From: Bacteroides stercoris ATCC 43183
Lineage (GTDB): Bacteria; Bacteroidota; Bacteroidia; Bacteroidales; Bacteroidaceae
Assembly (NCBI RefSeq): GCF_025147325.1
Contig: NZ_CP102262.1
Span: forward strand, 2,232,001-2,296,000
Length of the DNA stretch: 64,000 bases
Reading direction: 5' to 3'
In this document: positions 16,812 through 26,059 of the stretch, piece by piece
Position numbering within the stretch: the first letter of the stretch is position 1
How the letters are laid out: each line of letters opens with the position of its first letter
Notes under the pieces: generated by a model
Database searches by the model: none
The model's input: only the letters and a program-made list of their open reading frames with translations
Told to the model about the DNA's origin: nothing
Program-made: the position numbers and the translations under genes

Positions 16812-18806
16812 ATGGGAACTATTACTCCGGAAAGTATAGTCAACGACTTACGCTATTTGCAACTGTTGTCGCGCAGTTTTCCTACCATCGCCGATGCCAG
16901 TACGGAAATTATCAATCTGGAAGCTATTCTGAATCTGCCTAAAGGTACGGAACACTTCCTTACGGATATTCATGGAGAGTATGAGGCTTTTCAGCATGTA
17001 TTGAAGAATGCTTCGGGTGCGGTAAAGCGGAAGGTGAATGAAATCTTCGGGCATACGCTGCGCGAAAGCGAAAAGAAGGAAATCTGTACGCTGATTTATT
17101 ATCCGGAAGAGAAGTTGCAGTTGATAAAGGAACAGGAAACGGATCTGGACGACTGGTATCTCATCACCCTGAACCAATTGGTGAAAGTCTGCCAGAACGT
17201 ATCTTCCAAATACACACGCTCGAAAGTGCGTAAAGCCTTGCCGGCGGAGTTCTCCTATATCATTCAGGAGTTGCTGCACGAGTCCAGCGTAGAACCTAAC
17301 AAGCATGCGTATATCAACGTCATTATCAGTACGATTATCTCGACCAAGCGTGCGGATGACTTTATCATTGCCATGTGCAAGCTTATCCAACGGCTTACAA
17401 TCGACTCGCTGCACATCGTGGGCGATATCTACGACCGTGGTCCGGGTGCACATATCATCATGGATACGCTTTGCGACTACCATAATTTCGACATTCAGTG
17501 GGGCAACCATGATATACTGTGGATGGGTGCCGCATCGGGCAATGACGCCTGCATAGCGAACGTTATCCGTATGTCCATGCGCTATGCCAACCTGGCGACA
17601 CTGGAAGACGGCTACGGCATCAACCTGCTGCCGTTGGCTACCTTCGCAATGGATACCTATGCGGATGATCCTTGCACTATCTTTGCTCCGAAGATGAACT
17701 TTGCCGATGCCAATTACAACGAAAAGACACTGCGGCTGATTACGCAGATGCACAAGGCGATTACGATAATCCAGTTCAAACTGGAAGCGGAGATTATAAA
17801 CCGGCGTCCGGAGTTTGACATGGACAACCGGAAACTGCTGCACAAGATTGACTTTGAACGGGGCGTATTTGTGTACGAAGGCAAAGAATACGAACTGCGC
17901 GATGCCAATTTCCCGACTATTGACCCTGCCGACCCGTATCGCCTGACGGATGAAGAAAGGGAGCTGGTTGAAAAGATTCATGCTTCGTTCATGAACAGCG
18001 AGAAACTGAAGAAGCATATGCGTTGCCTGTTTACGTACGGCGGCATGTATCTGGTGTGCAACAGCAACCTGCTTTATCACGCATCCGTGCCCCTGAATGA
18101 GGACGGAAGTTTCAAGCATGTACGTATCGGCAAGAAAGAGTACTGGGGACATAAACTGCTGCAAAAGACCGACCAGCTTATCCGTACCGCCTACTTTGAC
18201 GAAGATGGTTCGGAGGAGAAGAATTTTGCGTTGGATTATATGTGGTATATGTGGTGCGGCCCGGATGCGCCCTCTTTCGACAAGGATAAGATGGCTACTT
18301 TCGAGCGTTACTTCATAGCCGACAAGGCATTGCATAAAGAGAATAAAGGTTATTACTACACGCTTCGCAACCGTGCGGATATTTGCGACAATATCCTGGC
18401 GGAGTTCGGGGTGGAGCCGGGACCTCATTCGCATATCATCAACGGACATGTGCCGGTGAAGACGATTAAAGGCGAGCGCCCCATAAAGGCTGATGGAAAG
18501 TTACTGGTGATTGACGGTGGTTTCTCCAAAGCCTATCAGCCCGAAACGGGTATTGCGGGCTATACGCTGGTATATCACTCGCACGGCATGCAGTTGGTGC
18601 AGCATGACCCGTTCCAGAGCCGTCAGAAAGCGATTGAAGAGGGACAGGATATCAAGTCCACAACTTTCGTCATCGAATTCAACTCGCAGCGTATGATGGT
18701 GAAGGATACCGATAAGGGCAAGCAGCTCGTGACGCAGATTCAGGATTTGAAGAAGTTGCTGGTGGCATATAGAACGGGATTTATCAAAGAAAAGGAGATT
18801 TTCTGA
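16812..18806 (+). CDS. fbp: Fructose-1,6-bisphosphatase, class III
   Basis: 664 residues from the ATG at 16812, the usual length of the class III enzyme of Firmicutes and Bacteroidetes. A TTG at 16773 would add 13 residues without family resemblance. Metallophosphoesterase motifs appear in order: FLTDIHGEYEAF (about 43-54), GDIYDRGPGAHIIMD, WGNHDILWMG and, near the end, HIINGHVPVK. The enzyme hydrolyses fructose-1,6-bisphosphate to fructose-6-phosphate in the cytoplasm, the committing step of gluconeogenesis. This helps feed hexose-phosphate to the sugar-nucleotide and pentose-phosphate genes nearby. Single-gene unit. The 533-codon antisense frame across it is a shadow. Confidence 0.95.
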   Translation: MGTITPESIVNDLRYLQLLSRSFPTIADASTEIINLEAILNLPKGTEHFLTDIHGEYEAFQHVLKNASGAVKRKVNEIFGHTLRESEKKEICTLIYYPEEKLQLIKEQETDLDDWYLITLNQLVKVCQNVSSKYTRSKVRKALPAEFSYIIQELLHESSVEPNKHAYINVIISTIISTKRADDFIIAMCKLIQRLTIDSLHIVGDIYDRGPGAHIIMDTLCDYHNFDIQWGNHDILWMGAASGNDACIANVIRMSMRYANLATLEDGYGINLLPLATFAMDTYADDPCTIFAPKMNFADANYNEKTLRLITQMHKAITIIQFKLEAEIINRRPEFDMDNRKLLHKIDFERGVFVYEGKEYELRDANFPTIDPADPYRLTDEERELVEKIHASFMNSEKLKKHMRCLFTYGGMYLVCNSNLLYHASVPLNEDGSFKHVRIGKKEYWGHKLLQKTDQLIRTAYFDEDGSEEKNFALDYMWYMWCGPDAPSFDKDKMATFERYFIADKALHKENKGYYYTLRNRADICDNILAEFGVEPGPHSHIINGHVPVKTIKGERPIKADGKLLVIDGGFSKAYQPETGIAGYTLVYHSHGMQLVQHDPFQSRQKAIEEGQDIKSTTFVIEFNSQRMMVKDTDKGKQLVTQIQDLKKLLVAYRTGFIKEKEIF

Positions 18807-18855
18807 TATGGCTGTATGTTCCGGTGCTTGCATTGCCTGGCTTTTCAGGCACGGA

Positions 18856-20031
18856 TTAGTATTTGAATAATACCACACCGCCTTCTACAATGGCTCCCTT
18901 GTCGAAGTTGGCATTTCTGTTGTAGTATCTGTCCCAACCGTAACCGCCCGTAACGAATACTCCTAATTTTGCCGTCAGACGGTATTCGAGGTTGATACGG
19001 GTTTGGAGAGAATAGAGGCGGGCAGGGAAGCCATAGTCTTTATTCTTGAAGGTTTCTACGTGCTGGTATCCCAAATCGCCGCTGATGAACAGTTGCTTGC
19101 AGACGGGCAATTCCAGTCCGGCGCGGTAGAAAAGCGCACCGGAGAACTTATCGCTGAAGTCGAGGAAATGCGTACCGCCACCGAGGATGGTATAGAACAG
19201 TTTGTTCTTGAAGCGGGCTGCAAGGTTCAGTTTCGTGGTGTTGCCGCCGAAAAACATCATCTGTACTTTGGTGTCCGGGTTGGCATTGACCAGTCCCAGT
19301 TGGAAACCGTCCAGCTTCTCCTTGTAGTAGTTTACCAAACCTATCTGAAGGCCTTTGGCACGGACGGCTACATTCAGGGGAGAGAGCTGCACGCCGGCAG
19401 ACGTACCGCCTGTAATATTGCCCAGACCGGAAATCTGGAGCCCTTTCATATCATCGCCCACCACATTCAGCAGGCCGGATATGGTGACACCGGAAAAATT
19501 ACCGCCCGATATATTGGCGAGTCCTGAAAGCTGTACGCTGGCAGTCTTTTCGCCTGTAATGTTCAGCAAGCCGCCTACAATCATTCCGTTGCTGTTATCG
19601 CCCGTGATATTGGCAAGGCCGGAGAAGACCATTCCCCGTGCGTGATTACCCGTGATGCCCACAAGGCCGGAAACGGACAGACCGCTGAGGTTATTGCCGT
19701 TGATATTGGTGATGCCCGCTACCTGTACGCCCCGCATACTTCCACCCACCATATTGGATATACCGGAGATTTGAACTCCGTTCATGTCTCTGCCCGTAAC
19801 AGCTCCCAAAACATTTACTCCCAAGCCGTTCAAACGGTTCATCGCCGAGAAGATACCGAGATTGAAGAATGTGCTTCCGACCGTATCTGTACGCTGTGTG
19901 GAAAGATTCTTCCAAAGGGAAAGGTTGATACCGGTTTTTTCTTTATGGGCAGACTGTTGCCTGCCTGTCCGGGCATAGCCTGTCCCTGCCAATAGCAGGG
20001 ACAGACAGATCAGTGGAAATATACGTTTCAT
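18856..20031 (-). CDS. Outer-membrane protein with LA_2272-type surface repeats
   Basis: 391 residues with a signal peptide (MKRIFPLICLSLLLAGTGYA). Residues about 75-240 contain roughly eight copies of a 20-22-residue repeat of the type G.SGL.NI.G....G.Q (for example VSGLVGITGNHARGMVFSGL). This matches the LA_2272 surface-repeat family and suggests a flat beta-solenoid. The last 130 residues look like outer-membrane beta-strands ending VVLFKY. It starts 6 bp after the sulfatase gene, so both are probably one transcript. The function is unknown. A surface or periplasmic role linked to the sulfatase substrate is inference from context only. Confidence 0.8.
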   Translation of the reverse strand: MKRIFPLICLSLLLAGTGYARTGRQQSAHKEKTGINLSLWKNLSTQRTDTVGSTFFNLGIFSAMNRLNGLGVNVLGAVTGRDMNGVQISGISNMVGGSMRGVQVAGITNINGNNLSGLSVSGLVGITGNHARGMVFSGLANITGDNSNGMIVGGLLNITGEKTASVQLSGLANISGGNFSGVTISGLLNVVGDDMKGLQISGLGNITGGTSAGVQLSPLNVAVRAKGLQIGLVNYYKEKLDGFQLGLVNANPDTKVQMMFFGGNTTKLNLAARFKNKLFYTILGGGTHFLDFSDKFSGALFYRAGLELPVCKQLFISGDLGYQHVETFKNKDYGFPARLYSLQTRINLEYRLTAKLGVFVTGGYGWDRYYNRNANFDKGAIVEGGVVLFKY

Positions 20032-20037
20032 AATTCT

Positions 20038-21591
20038 TTATAATGTTTCATCGGGCCAGGGCGCCAGTCGGTTGGTGGCACGTAATACAGGACGCTGCGC
20101 ATCCACCGACCGCAGATAGTTGCTCAGTTTCTTTGATAGTTTCTTTACAAGTTTGGGGTTCTCGGCGGCTACGTCATGCTTTTCGCTGATGTCGGCAGGG
20201 ATATTGAACAATTCGTGCTTGCCGCTGTCGAAGTAGTACACCAGTTTCCATTCTCCGGAACGGATGGAGCAGGTGGCGCCTATACCCGGACCGGAAGGGC
20301 CCCAACTGTGCGGGTAATGCCAGTAGATGTCACGGGCGGGCATCCTACCTTTGCCCGTAAGCAGGGGCAGGAAGCTGATGCCGTCGCGTTTCTGTACCGT
20401 ATTGTAGTGCTCCACACCGGCTATTTCGAGAATGGTGGGGAAGAAATCTTCTATCATCAGATAATGGTCGCATTTGGTTTCTGCCGCTACCACGCCGGGC
20501 CAGCGTACAATCATCGGTTCGCGCACTCCGCCTTCGTAAGCGGAACCTTTTCCGCTGTTGAGCGGATAGTTCTGCCTGTGCAGCTCTCCTGCACGGGTGT
20601 GTGCAGCCAGTCCGCCATTATCGGACATGAAGAGCAGTACAGTGTTGTCGGTGAGGTTGTTTTTGTCCAGATAGTCCATCAGGTCGCCGAGGCTTTTGTC
20701 CATGCCTTCAATCAGGGTGGCATACGCTGCTTCTACCGGGGGAAGTCCTTTGTCCAGATATTTTTGGTAGAAACGCATGTCGGGCTGGATAGGCGTATGG
20801 ATGGCATAATGGGCCATGTAGAGGAAGAAAGGCTTGTCCGTTGTCCGGGCGTTGTCCAAAGCTTTCTCGGCTTCTATGGTAAGGGCTTCGGAGAGGAATA
20901 TGTCTTTGCCGTGATATTTTTCCAGTCCGGGTACGGCAGCCAGCGGGCTTTTTCCGCCGGGTTTGTTTCCGAAGTTCTGCATGCCGTAGTAGCTGGCGGG
21001 AGAGCCTGCCGCATGGCCGGCTATGTTCACGTCGAAGCCCATTTTCAGCGGATCGGCTCCGGGCGTGTCATTAGCTCCGAAGTGGGCTTTGCCGCAATGG
21101 ATGGTGTGGTAACCGTTGTCCTTGAGCACTTGTGCCAGCGAGGTGACTTGCGTGGTGCGTTCCACACCCGGTTCCTGACAGATACCGTTGACATTCCATT
21201 CGGGGTATATCATAACGGAGTCCGGCTGTTCGTGGGTGGTATTCTTGCGTAATGTCCAGCTTGTCACCCGGTGACGCGCAGCGTTCATACCCGTAAAAAG
21301 GCTGACACGCGTAGGCGAACTGATGCTACAGGCATAGGCTTGCGTGAACATCTTGCCCTGCTTTGCCAGACGTTCCATATTGGGTGTATGGTACGTGTCG
21401 TTGTAGCGGGTGCGTTGTGTCCAGAAAGGCAGGGATGTGTCCTGCCAACCCATATCATCTACCAAGAATAAAATAATGTTCGGACGCTTGTCCGTAACAG
21501 GAGCCGTTTCATTTGACGGCCTTGTGTGTACTTCTCCTGCCATTCCACATAACGGAAGCAGCGCAGCAGATAATAACAATTCGTTTTTCAT
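20038..21591 (-). CDS. Sulfatase (S-type formylglycine, arylsulfatase family)
   Basis: 517 residues with an N-terminal signal peptide (about residues 1-20), so periplasmic or exported. Family signs are the metal-binding LFLVDDMGWQD (residues 41-51) and the modification motif S91-S-P93-T-R95 within SISSPTRVSLFTG. In it, Ser rather than Cys is the formylglycine precursor; anaerobic bacteria convert this with a radical SAM maturase. Further signs are HCGKAHFG and LFMSDNGG with the second metal ligands. The enzyme removes sulfate esters, in Bacteroides usually from host glycans such as mucin or glycosaminoglycans. The substrate here is unknown. It is upstream of, and 6 bp from, the surface-repeat gene. 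Confidence 0.92.
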   Translation of the reverse strand: MKNELLLSAALLPLCGMAGEVHTRPSNETAPVTDKRPNIILFLVDDMGWQDTSLPFWTQRTRYNDTYHTPNMERLAKQGKMFTQAYACSISSPTRVSLFTGMNAARHRVTSWTLRKNTTHEQPDSVMIYPEWNVNGICQEPGVERTTQVTSLAQVLKDNGYHTIHCGKAHFGANDTPGADPLKMGFDVNIAGHAAGSPASYYGMQNFGNKPGGKSPLAAVPGLEKYHGKDIFLSEALTIEAEKALDNARTTDKPFFLYMAHYAIHTPIQPDMRFYQKYLDKGLPPVEAAYATLIEGMDKSLGDLMDYLDKNNLTDNTVLLFMSDNGGLAAHTRAGELHRQNYPLNSGKGSAYEGGVREPMIVRWPGVVAAETKCDHYLMIEDFFPTILEIAGVEHYNTVQKRDGISFLPLLTGKGRMPARDIYWHYPHSWGPSGPGIGATCSIRSGEWKLVYYFDSGKHELFNIPADISEKHDVAAENPKLVKKLSKKLSNYLRSVDAQRPVLRATNRLAPWPDETL

Positions 21592-21604
21592 CGGGAAAAG
21601 AGAG

Positions 21605-21735
21605 GTTAGTGGTTAGTGGTTAGTGATTAGTGGTTAGTGATTAGTGGTTAGGGATTAACATTAAAAATAGCGGTAAATAATTAGCGCAATATACTGCACA
21701 GCCTACTAATCGCTAATCACTAACCGCTAATTACT
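21605..21735. repeat. TTAGTGG/TTAGTGA heptamer repeat and its inverted counterpart
   Basis: From about 21605 to 21652 the heptamers GTTAGTG and ATTAGTG alternate at least six times. At about 21704-21735 the reverse complement occurs (CTAATCGCTAATCACTAACC), so the two blocks can pair into a long imperfect stem around an A/T-rich loop. It fills the space between the acyl-CoA ligase stop and the sulfatase start. Confidence 0.75.
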
Positions 21736-21741
21736 ATTTCA

Positions 21742-23400
21742 TCATCCTTTTGCTTCTTGATACAGGAAGCGTTTGATGGATTTTTTGGGTGTCTTTTCAA
21801 ATTCTTCGGGATATATCTTCATTTTGGAAATCTGGCTGTAAGCAGGCAGTTCTGCATTCAGAGCCACACGATTCTCTTCCATGACACGTTCTATATCGTC
21901 GTTGTTGAGGCCGTGGGCAAAGGCATCGTCAAAGTCGGGATATACCAGTCCCACGAGCTTTTCGTTCTGTTGTACGATGATGCTTTCAGCTACGTACGGC
22001 AGGTTGTTCAGCTTGTCTTCTATTTCTTCGGGGTAGATGTTCTGCCCGTTTGGACCGAGGAGCATATTCTTGCTGCGTCCTTTGATGGTGACATTGCCTT
22101 CGGCATCCATCAGGGCAAGGTCACCGGTGTGCAGCCAACCGTCTTTGTCCACAACTTCGGCGGTAGCCTCTTCATTCTTGTAGTAGCCCAGCATGACGTT
22201 GGGACCGCGGCAGACAATCTCGCCGGGGATATTCTCCGGATCGGGAGAAAGAATCTTCACTTCCATGCGCGGAGCGGCTTTTCCGCAGGAACCGGGTTTG
22301 AAGCGCGTCCAGTCTTCGTAACAGATGATAGGACCGCATTCTGTCATACCGTAACCCACGGTATAGGGGAAGTCTATCATGCGCAGGAACTGTTCTACTT
22401 CCTGATTGAATGCCGCACCGCCGACAATGACTGTGGCAAAATTGCCGCCGAATGCCTGTACCATTTGCTCGCGTACGGTGGCTTTTATCTTGTCGTTAAT
22501 GATAGGTACTTTCAGCAACAGTTTCATGGTAGGCGTTTCCAGCTTGGGCAATACGCTCTTCTTGATAATCTTCTCGATAATGAGCGGTACGGCTACGATG
22601 AGGTTCGGCTTTATGTCGGCGAATGCTTGGAAGATAATCTTCGGACTTGGCATACGGGTGAGGTAGTAGATGTGGCAACCTACGGAGAACTCGTACAGGA
22701 ATTCGAATGCCAATCCGTACATATGAGCCATCGGCAGCATGCATACCAGTTTGTCGCCCGCTTTCAGCGGCAGTACTTCGAAAGCGAATCGGGTGTTGGA
22801 CCACAAGCTGCGATAGGGGAGCATTACGCCTTTCGAGTAACTGGTAGTACCTGAAGTATAGTTAATGACCGCCAACTCTTCGGGTTGGTCTTTGTGATAG
22901 TCGATGTGTTCCTTACGGAAGTTCTTGGGAAATTTCTTGCCGAATATCTCGTTGAGGTGATCGCGGGCGTAAGTAACCCGTTCGTTGCGCGAGACCAGCA
23001 AGGTGAAGTCCGTCATCATGAAGATACCTTCGAGCAACGGCATGGCGCTTTCGTTGAGATTTTCCCACACCTGGTCGCCGACAAAAAGAAGCTTGGCCTC
23101 GGAGTGGTTGACGATGTTATGCACATTGTCCGCCTTGAATTCGTGAAGAATGGGCACGATGACCGCACCATACGTCAGGGTAGCGAGGAAAGTGACTCCC
23201 CAATGCGAACTGTTACGTCCGCAGACGGCGATTTTATCGCCTTTTCTGATGCCGCTCGCTTCAAAAATGATATGCAGTTTTTCTATTTTGCGGGCTACAT
23301 CCTTGTATTGCAGGGTGGCTCCCTTATAATCGGTCAGGGCATCCAGGTCCCAGTTTTCCTTTATACTATTCTCTATATAGGCGATAAAACTTTGTTCCAT
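21742..23400 (-). CDS. AMP-dependent acyl-CoA synthetase/ligase (long-chain fatty acid type)
   Basis: 552 residues from the ATG at 23400; an in-frame upstream extension to 23490 lacks family similarity. Adenylate-forming motifs are present: P-loop-like NYTSGTTSYSKGVMLPY (about 160-176), YGMTECGPI, DGWLHTGDLALMD and KGRSKNMLLGPNGQNIYPEEIE. The last contains the hinge and adenine-binding region, and the C-terminal catalytic Lys lies in KTPKKSIKR. The enzyme activates a carboxylic acid, probably a medium or long-chain fatty acid, as acyl-AMP and then thioester. It is cytoplasmic or membrane-associated. The chain length cannot be told. Confidence 0.9.
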   Translation of the reverse strand: MEQSFIAYIENSIKENWDLDALTDYKGATLQYKDVARKIEKLHIIFEASGIRKGDKIAVCGRNSSHWGVTFLATLTYGAVIVPILHEFKADNVHNIVNHSEAKLLFVGDQVWENLNESAMPLLEGIFMMTDFTLLVSRNERVTYARDHLNEIFGKKFPKNFRKEHIDYHKDQPEELAVINYTSGTTSYSKGVMLPYRSLWSNTRFAFEVLPLKAGDKLVCMLPMAHMYGLAFEFLYEFSVGCHIYYLTRMPSPKIIFQAFADIKPNLIVAVPLIIEKIIKKSVLPKLETPTMKLLLKVPIINDKIKATVREQMVQAFGGNFATVIVGGAAFNQEVEQFLRMIDFPYTVGYGMTECGPIICYEDWTRFKPGSCGKAAPRMEVKILSPDPENIPGEIVCRGPNVMLGYYKNEEATAEVVDKDGWLHTGDLALMDAEGNVTIKGRSKNMLLGPNGQNIYPEEIEDKLNNLPYVAESIIVQQNEKLVGLVYPDFDDAFAHGLNNDDIERVMEENRVALNAELPAYSQISKMKIYPEEFEKTPKKSIKRFLYQEAKG

Positions 23401-23505
23401 TATATATTGCACATTTAGTTGAAAATTGTGCAAATATAAGGGTTTATGTAGAGAATGCAAACTTTTAGGGGGAAAAAGCATTTTATGCAAATTCCCCCTT
23501 TGAGC

Positions 23506-24588
23506 CTATTTATTGTTATCCAGGTACCAGCGGTACATCCGCTCTACACCTTCTTCGATGTCTATTTTATGATGCCAGCCCAATGCGTGCAGCTTACTCG
23601 GGTCGGTGAGTTTGCGCATGGTCCCATCGGGTTTGGAAGTGTCGAAGGTCAGCTTTCCGCGATAACCCACAACGTTGACAATCAGTTCGGCAAGCCGGCG
23701 GATAGTAATTTCCTTACCTGTGCCGATGTTGATGTGGCAGTTGCGGATGTCCTTGTCTCCGGGGTTGCAGGTGTCTTTGAAGTCTACGTGCTCCATGACG
23801 AATACGCTGGCATCCGCCATTTCCTCGCTCCAGAGGAATTCGCGCAACGGAGTTCCCGTACCCCAAAGCCGGACTTCTTCTTCGCTGATGCCGTATTTGG
23901 AAAGTATGTTCAGTATCTCTCCGTTGCTGTTGCTGCCATTGATTCCTTCTACCGGACGCAGGTTCATGTCACGGCGTACGGCATCCCAGTCGCCTTGTTG
24001 CAGGCAGTGGGCCAGGTGTATCTTGCGAATCATGGCAGGAAGTACGTGGCTGCGTTCCAGGTCGAAGTTGTCGTTGGGACCGTAGAGGTTGGTGGGCATG
24101 ACGGCAATGTAGTTCGTGCCGTATTGCAGGTTGAAACTCTCGCACATTTTCAATCCGGCAATTTTGGCAATGGCGTACGGTTCGTTGGTGTACTCCAGGG
24201 GCGAGGTGAGGAGTACGTCTTCTTTCATCGGCTGTTCGGCATCACGCGGATAGATACAGGTGCTACCCAGAAAGAGCAGTTTCTTGACATTGTGGCGGAA
24301 ACTTTCGCCTATGACATTCTGCTGTATCTGGAGATTCTTGTAAATGAAATCGGCACGGTAGATGCTGTTTGCCATGATACCGCCCACGAAAGCAGCGGCA
24401 AGGAATACGTATTCCGGCTGTTCCTCATCGAAGAAACGGCGGACGGCAACACCGTCCAGCAGGTCGAGTTCTTTGTGGGTTCTGCCCACGAGATTGGTAT
24501 AGCCTTTCTCTTGCAGGTTTTTCCAGATAGCAGAGCCTACCAGTCCGCGATGCCCTGCGATGTATATTTTTGCGTTCTTGTGTAACAT
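23506..24588 (-). CDS. fcl: GDP-L-fucose synthase
   Basis: 360 residues from the ATG at 24588 (MLHKNAKIYIAGHRG). Short-chain dehydrogenase features are the nucleotide loop GHRGLVGSA (residues about 11-19), catalytic Ser in LGSTCIYP, and Tyr/Lys in EPYAIAKIAG. It converts GDP-4-keto-6-deoxymannose to GDP-L-fucose by epimerisation and NADPH-dependent reduction, the second step after Gmd, which is encoded directly upstream. GDP-fucose is used for surface glycans and protein O-glycosylation in Bacteroides. The gene lies 123 bp after gmd with a long inverted repeat between them. Confidence 0.95.
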   Translation of the reverse strand: MLHKNAKIYIAGHRGLVGSAIWKNLQEKGYTNLVGRTHKELDLLDGVAVRRFFDEEQPEYVFLAAAFVGGIMANSIYRADFIYKNLQIQQNVIGESFRHNVKKLLFLGSTCIYPRDAEQPMKEDVLLTSPLEYTNEPYAIAKIAGLKMCESFNLQYGTNYIAVMPTNLYGPNDNFDLERSHVLPAMIRKIHLAHCLQQGDWDAVRRDMNLRPVEGINGSNSNGEILNILSKYGISEEEVRLWGTGTPLREFLWSEEMADASVFVMEHVDFKDTCNPGDKDIRNCHINIGTGKEITIRRLAELIVNVVGYRGKLTFDTSKPDGTMRKLTDPSKLHALGWHHKIDIEEGVERMYRWYLDNNK

Positions 24589-24606
24589 TGTTATAAAATG
24601 GATTGG

Positions 24607-24695
24607 TTTCAGACAGAAGAACAAAAGAACATATCCGGTTTATACTCTTTTTTATTTTCTCATATATATATGTTCTTTTGTTCTTCTGTCTGAAA
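24607..24695. repeat. 28-bp perfect inverted repeat between gmd and fcl
   Basis: Arms 24607-24634 and 24668-24695 are exact reverse complements over 28 bp (core CAGACAGAAGAACAAAAGAA) around a 33-nt A/T-rich loop. The structure sits wholly inside the gmd-fcl intergenic space and can form a very stable RNA hairpin. It has no T-run directly after it on the minus strand, so partial termination or mRNA protection are both possible. Confidence 0.8.
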
Positions 24696-24711
24696 AATTA
24701 AATTATCTGTT

Positions 24712-25788
24712 TCAGTCTTCTTTGCTTCTCAAATGCAGTTTCCGTACAAACTTCATGTCATGTTCCGCCATGATGTGTACCAACTCCTCAAAGCTTGTCT
24801 GCTGCGGATTCCAGCCCAGTAACGTTTTGGCTTTGGTGGGGTCTCCCAGCAACTGTTCCACTTCGGAAGGACGGAAATATTTGGGATCCACCTCTACCAG
24901 TACCTTACCGGTTTGGCTGTCAATACCCTTCTCGTTCACGCCTTCGCCTTCCCAGCGCAGTTCTATGCCGGTTTCCTTAAAGGCAAGTGTGGCAAATTCG
25001 CGTACGGTGTGCATCTCTCCGGTAGCAATCACGAAGTCTTCCGGCGTATCGTGTTGCAGGATAAGCCACATACATTCCACATAGTCTTTGGCATATCCCC
25101 AGTCGCGGCGTGCATCCAGATTGCCCAAATACAGTTTGTCCTGGAATCCTTGTGCAATGCGGGCGGCAGCCAGCGTAATCTTGCGGGTAACGAAGGTTTC
25201 GCCGCGGCGCTCGCTTTCGTGGTTGAAGAGAATGCCGTTTACGGCGAACATTCCGTAGCTTTCGCGGTAGTTCTTTGTAATCCAGAAACCGTATTGTTTG
25301 GCTACGCCGTAGGGACTGCGCGGGTAGAAAGGGGTAGTCTCCTTCTGCGGCACTTCCTGCACCTTGCCGAACAGTTCCGAGGTAGATGCCTGATATATCC
25401 TGGTTTTCTTTTCCAGACCGAGAATGCGTACAGCTTCGAGCATGCGCAGCGTACCTATAGCATCTGTTTCGGCGGTATATTCGGGTACATCGAACGAGAC
25501 CTTTACGTGGCTCTGTGCAGCAAGGTTGTATATCTCGTCCGGCTGCACTTGCTGGATAATGCGTATCAGCGAGCTGCTGTCCGTCATATCTCCATAATGC
25601 AGGTTGATAGTTCGCTTCTGCTTCATGTCGCGCACCCACTCATCGAAATACAAGTGCTCGATGCGTCCGGTATTGAACGAAGATGAGCGGCGCAATATGC
25701 CGTGTACTTCATATCCTTTTTGCAACAGGAATTCTGCGAGGAACGAACCGTCCTGTCCGGTTATTCCGGAGATTAGAGCTTTTTTCAT
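24712..25788 (-). CDS. gmd: GDP-mannose 4,6-dehydratase
   Basis: 358 residues, standard length. N-terminal Rossmann motif [13 protein letters not shown] (about residues 7-19), then the [13 protein letters not shown] and [12 protein letters not shown] segments, catalytic Thr/Glu region [20 protein letters not shown] and Tyr/Lys in [12 protein letters not shown]. It uses NADP to turn GDP-D-mannose into GDP-4-keto-6-deoxy-D-mannose, the substrate of the downstream fcl product. Cytoplasmic. The gene pair forms the complete de novo GDP-L-fucose pathway. Confidence 0.96.
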   Translation of the reverse strand: MKKALISGITGQDGSFLAEFLLQKGYEVHGILRRSSSFNTGRIEHLYFDEWVRDMKQKRTINLHYGDMTDSSSLIRIIQQVQPDEIYNLAAQSHVKVSFDVPEYTAETDAIGTLRMLEAVRILGLEKKTRIYQASTSELFGKVQEVPQKETTPFYPRSPYGVAKQYGFWITKNYRESYGMFAVNGILFNHESERRGETFVTRKITLAAARIAQGFQDKLYLGNLDARRDWGYAKDYVECMWLILQHDTPEDFVIATGEMHTVREFATLAFKETGIELRWEGEGVNEKGIDSQTGKVLVEVDPKYFRPSEVEQLLGDPTKAKTLLGWNPQQTSFEELVHIMAEHDMKFVRKLHLRSKED

Positions 25789-26059
25789 TGTTTCTGGTAT
25801 TATACTTTTTTTGATTGTTGCATATTTCGTCCTGCAAAAATCGTAATTTATTGTGAGACAACAAAGCCAATGCGGTAAATGATTTTGAGATTATTTTTGC
25901 TTTATACCGAGAGTAGCGTCCGGATGATTGCCGGGAAGCGGATATGACATCGTTTTTCTGTGTCAATCCTTTATGAAAAAAATGAATTAATTTCAAATTT
26001 GACACGAACAAACAGACGTTATTTTTTGTTTTAATAACAAAGATAAATTATACAAGTAT

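Noticed and set aside
16848..18449. 533-codon open frame antisense to fbp
   Set aside because: It mirrors the class III fructose-bisphosphatase gene, has no recognisable domain and a composition (many His, Arg, Val, Gln) typical of antisense shadows.
23455..24585. 376-codon plus-strand frame across fcl
   Set aside because: Antisense to a well-supported GDP-fucose synthase gene.
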